Part shown: in pieces, positions 62,580 through 64,000 of the stretch | How the letters are laid out: every line of letters begins with the position of its first letter | Position numbering within the stretch: position 1 is the stretch's first letter | NCBI GenBank assembly: GCA_016795285.1 | Contig: JAEUIC010000014.1 | Location: 1 to 64,000, forward strand | Length of the DNA: 64,000 bases | Origin: Planctomycetota bacterium | GTDB lineage: Bacteria; Planctomycetota; B15-G4; SIAN01 | Direction of reading: 5' to 3' | Position numbers and translations under genes: made by a program | The notes under the pieces: generated by a model | What the model saw: only the letters and a program-made list of their open reading frames with translations | Told to the model about the DNA's origin: nothing | The model's database searches: none

Positions 62580-63290
62580 TCAGCGCGGGACGAGCGGCGG
62601 CAGCGGCGTCAGCTCGAGGCGGCGGAACTCGCAGGGAGCCCCTTCCGCCTGCAGCGCGATCTGCCCCGACTCGGCAGTGCAGTCGCTGCCGCGGTTCACC
62701 TCGACGCCGTTCACCCACACCGCGACTTCGCGACCGCGGCACTCGATCACCATCTCGTTCCACTCGCCGGCCGGCTTCTCGCTGCCGTCGGTGAGGTTCT
62801 TGATGCGCCGCGCGCGGTCGCCGTCGACGCCCCACTTCTCCTTCGGGCCGCGGCGCGCCTCCATGTCGGGGACGGTGATGTCCTCGCCGATGCACCAGAA
62901 GTCGCCGGCGTTGCCGACGTGGAGCTGGCACTCGATCGACTGCGGGAACATCCCGTAGAGGCGGCGCGGCGTCGAGCTGTGCACCAGCACGCCGCAGTTG
63001 CCCGGCTCTCCCGCCCAGCGCCACTCGAGGACGAGGCGGTAGTCGCGGAACGACTCGTCGGTGATGAGGTGGCCCTCCGGCTTGCCGCAGCTCACCAGCA
63101 GCCCGTCGCGCACGATGAACGACGGCTCGACGCGCGCCCCGCCATCGGCGGCCGGCACGTCGGCGTGCCACCCGGCGAGCGACACTCCGTCGAAGAGCGC
63201 GCGAGTGGCGGGAGCACCGCTCCCGGCGCAGGCCGCCAGCGCGAGCGCCGGCACGCAGAGAAGGAGCGAGCGGAGCATTCGCAAGACCAT
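62580..63290 (-). CDS. DUF1080 (3-keto-disaccharide hydrolase family) lipoprotein
   Basis: 236 aa. Lipobox LALAAC after an MVLRMLRSLLLCVPA leader. The concanavalin-like DUF1080 pattern is clear: TRALFDGVSLAGWHAD, DGLLVSCGKPEGHLITDESFRDYRLVLEWRW, NCGVLVHSS, SIECQLHVGNAGDFWCIG, KPAGEWNEMVIECRGREVAVWVNG and GQIALQAEGAPCEFRRLEL. Members act on glycans in the periplasm; a 3-keto-glycoside hydrolase activity has been reported for relatives. GAGGAG lies 7 nt before the ATG. Abundant in Planctomycetota and Verrucomicrobiota. It starts 11 nt after the YchF stop on the same strand. Confidence 0.9.
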   Translation of the reverse strand: MVLRMLRSLLLCVPALALAACAGSGAPATRALFDGVSLAGWHADVPAADGGARVEPSFIVRDGLLVSCGKPEGHLITDESFRDYRLVLEWRWAGEPGNCGVLVHSSTPRRLYGMFPQSIECQLHVGNAGDFWCIGEDITVPDMEARRGPKEKWGVDGDRARRIKNLTDGSEKPAGEWNEMVIECRGREVAVWVNGVEVNRGSDCTAESGQIALQAEGAPCEFRRLELTPLPPLVPR

Positions 63291-63301
63291 GATTCGTCTC
63301 C

Positions 63302-64000
63302 TCACTTTCCGATCAGGAAGTGGCAGATGTCGCCTTCGCGCAGCACGTAGTCGCGCCCTTCCGAGCGCAGCTTGCCGGCGGCGCGGATCGCCGCTTCCGA
63401 CTTGTGGGCGAGCAGGTCGTCGATCGAGTAGACCTCGGCGCGGATGAAGTTCTTCTCGAAGTCGGTGTGGATCACGCCGGCCGCCTTCGGGGCGTTGTCG
63501 CCCTTGTGGATCGTCCAGGCGCGAATCTCGATCTCGCCGGCGGTGAAGTAGGTCTGCAGCCCGAGCAGCGCGTAGGCCTGCCGGATCAGGCGATGGAGGC
63601 CCGGCTCGGCGAGCCCCATGTCGGCGAGGAACGCGGCGCGATCGGCCGGATCGAGCGCCATGATCTCGCCCTCGATCCCGCCCGAGAGCGCGACCACCTG
63701 CGAGCCGGTCGCGGCGGCGTGCTTGCGCACCACCTCGGCGAGCGGCGAGTTGCCGTCGAGATCGCTGTCGGCGACGTTCGCGACGAACAGCACCGGCTTC
63801 ATCGTGATCAGGAAGAGCGGCTCGAGGACGACGCGCTCCTCCTTGCTCCACGGGTGGGCGCGCAGCTGCTTTCCGGCCGCCAGCATCTGCTCGGCGCGGT
63901 CGAGCACCTCCTTGGCGAAGAGCGCCTCCTTGTCGAGCGCGCGCGCCTTCTTGCTGACGCGGTCCTGCGCGCGCTGCACCGTGTCGAGGTCGGCCAGCGC
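63302..64000 (-). CDS. ychF: Redox-regulated ATPase/GTPase YchF, C-terminal part (5' end outside the window)
   Basis: Runs off the right edge. The visible part holds the end of the G domain (KPVLFVANVAD, the NxxE-like specificity region of YchF), the coiled-coil insert (about DRVSKKARALDKEALFAKEVLDRAEQML), and the C-terminal TGS-like domain LIRQAYALLGLQTYFTAGEIEIRAWTIHKG, DFEKNFIRAEVYS and REGDICHFLIGK. YchF (OLA1) is an Obg-family ATPase that binds ribosomes. All conserved C-terminal blocks are present. Confidence 0.93.
   Translation of the reverse strand, partial: ALADLDTVQRAQDRVSKKARALDKEALFAKEVLDRAEQMLAAGKQLRAHPWSKEERVVLEPLFLITMKPVLFVANVADSDLDGNSPLAEVVRKHAAATGSQVVALSGGIEGEIMALDPADRAAFLADMGLAEPGLHRLIRQAYALLGLQTYFTAGEIEIRAWTIHKGDNAPKAAGVIHTDFEKNFIRAEVYSIDDLLAHKSEAAIRAAGKLRSEGRDYVLREGDICHFLIGK

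Noticed and set aside
1..64000. Prophage, insertion sequence or transfer element
   Set aside because: No integrase, transposase, capsid or conjugation motif was seen in any frame.

Overview
This is about 64 kb of very GC-rich bacterial chromosome (roughly 70% or more by eye). It is densely packed, with many 1-20 nt gene overlaps or gaps and frequent GTG starts. No rRNA, CRISPR array, phage or transposase is visible. The gene mix points to a Planctomycetota-like bacterium: a PEP-CTERM protein, DUF1573 and DUF1080 lipoproteins, CnaB-like repeat proteins, NfeD/FloA, an AAA_32 Lon protease and many sulfatase-like proteins. This assignment is inferred from gene content only; another deep-branching Gram-negative phylum with an outer membrane (Lol-type transporter, lipoproteins) is possible.

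Layout. 1-6.8 kb: the end of a sensor kinase, then a minus-strand operon of an alpha/beta hydrolase, a squalene/phytoene-synthase-like enzyme, an ICMT-like methyltransferase, an enoyl-CoA hydratase and a globin-coupled histidine kinase, with a DUF3592 membrane protein upstream. 6.9-12.6 kb: exported proteins (tandem-FKBP lipoprotein, a CnaB-like repeat protein, a DUF1573 protein). 12.6-24.6 kb: a cell-envelope cluster of four alkaline-phosphatase-superfamily proteins, one of them fused to a GT-C glycosyltransferase, plus a separate GT-C protein. 24.7-28.6 kb: NfeD, short NfeD, FloA and a Gln/Pro-rich membrane protein. 28.7-33 kb: lysS with a LolC/LolD-type ABC transporter. 33.4-38.5 kb: a PEP-CTERM lipoprotein with a textbook terminator, then tig-clpP-clpX-rlmN. 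38.4-42.1 kb: accA, then an ECF sigma factor, zinc-finger anti-sigma factor and an apparently dead HtrA/PDZ protein. 42.3-46 kb: a PurS-PurL fusion and PurQ. 46-48.6 kb: a CnaB-like protein gene bracketed by copies of a hairpin-forming 35-nt repeat. 48.6-56.7 kb: a fused MFS/spermidine-synthase/TPR protein, a Lon-like protease, an EamA transporter, a peroxiredoxin-like protein and a galactokinase-family kinase. 56.9-59.3 kb: tRNA-His, -Arg, -Lys and -Leu around a beta-propeller-like lipoprotein. 59.4-64 kb: secreted or lipid-anchored proteins, a lipase-like hydrolase, DUF2959 and DUF1080 proteins, and the C-terminal part of YchF.

The most unusual items are: (1) the cluster of sulfatase-like proteins that all have Thr where formylglycine sulfatases have Cys/Ser, including a GT-C/sulfatase-like fusion, suggesting an envelope glycan assembly and headgroup-transfer system; (2) a family of short repeats that sit right at gene 3' ends and keep a small hairpin while changing its loop; (3) the O2/heme-sensing type kinase in an operon with a squalene-synthase-like enzyme; (4) the sigma/anti-sigma/pseudo-HtrA module. 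Three proposed promoters share the form TTG-N3, 16-nt spacer, TA-N4.
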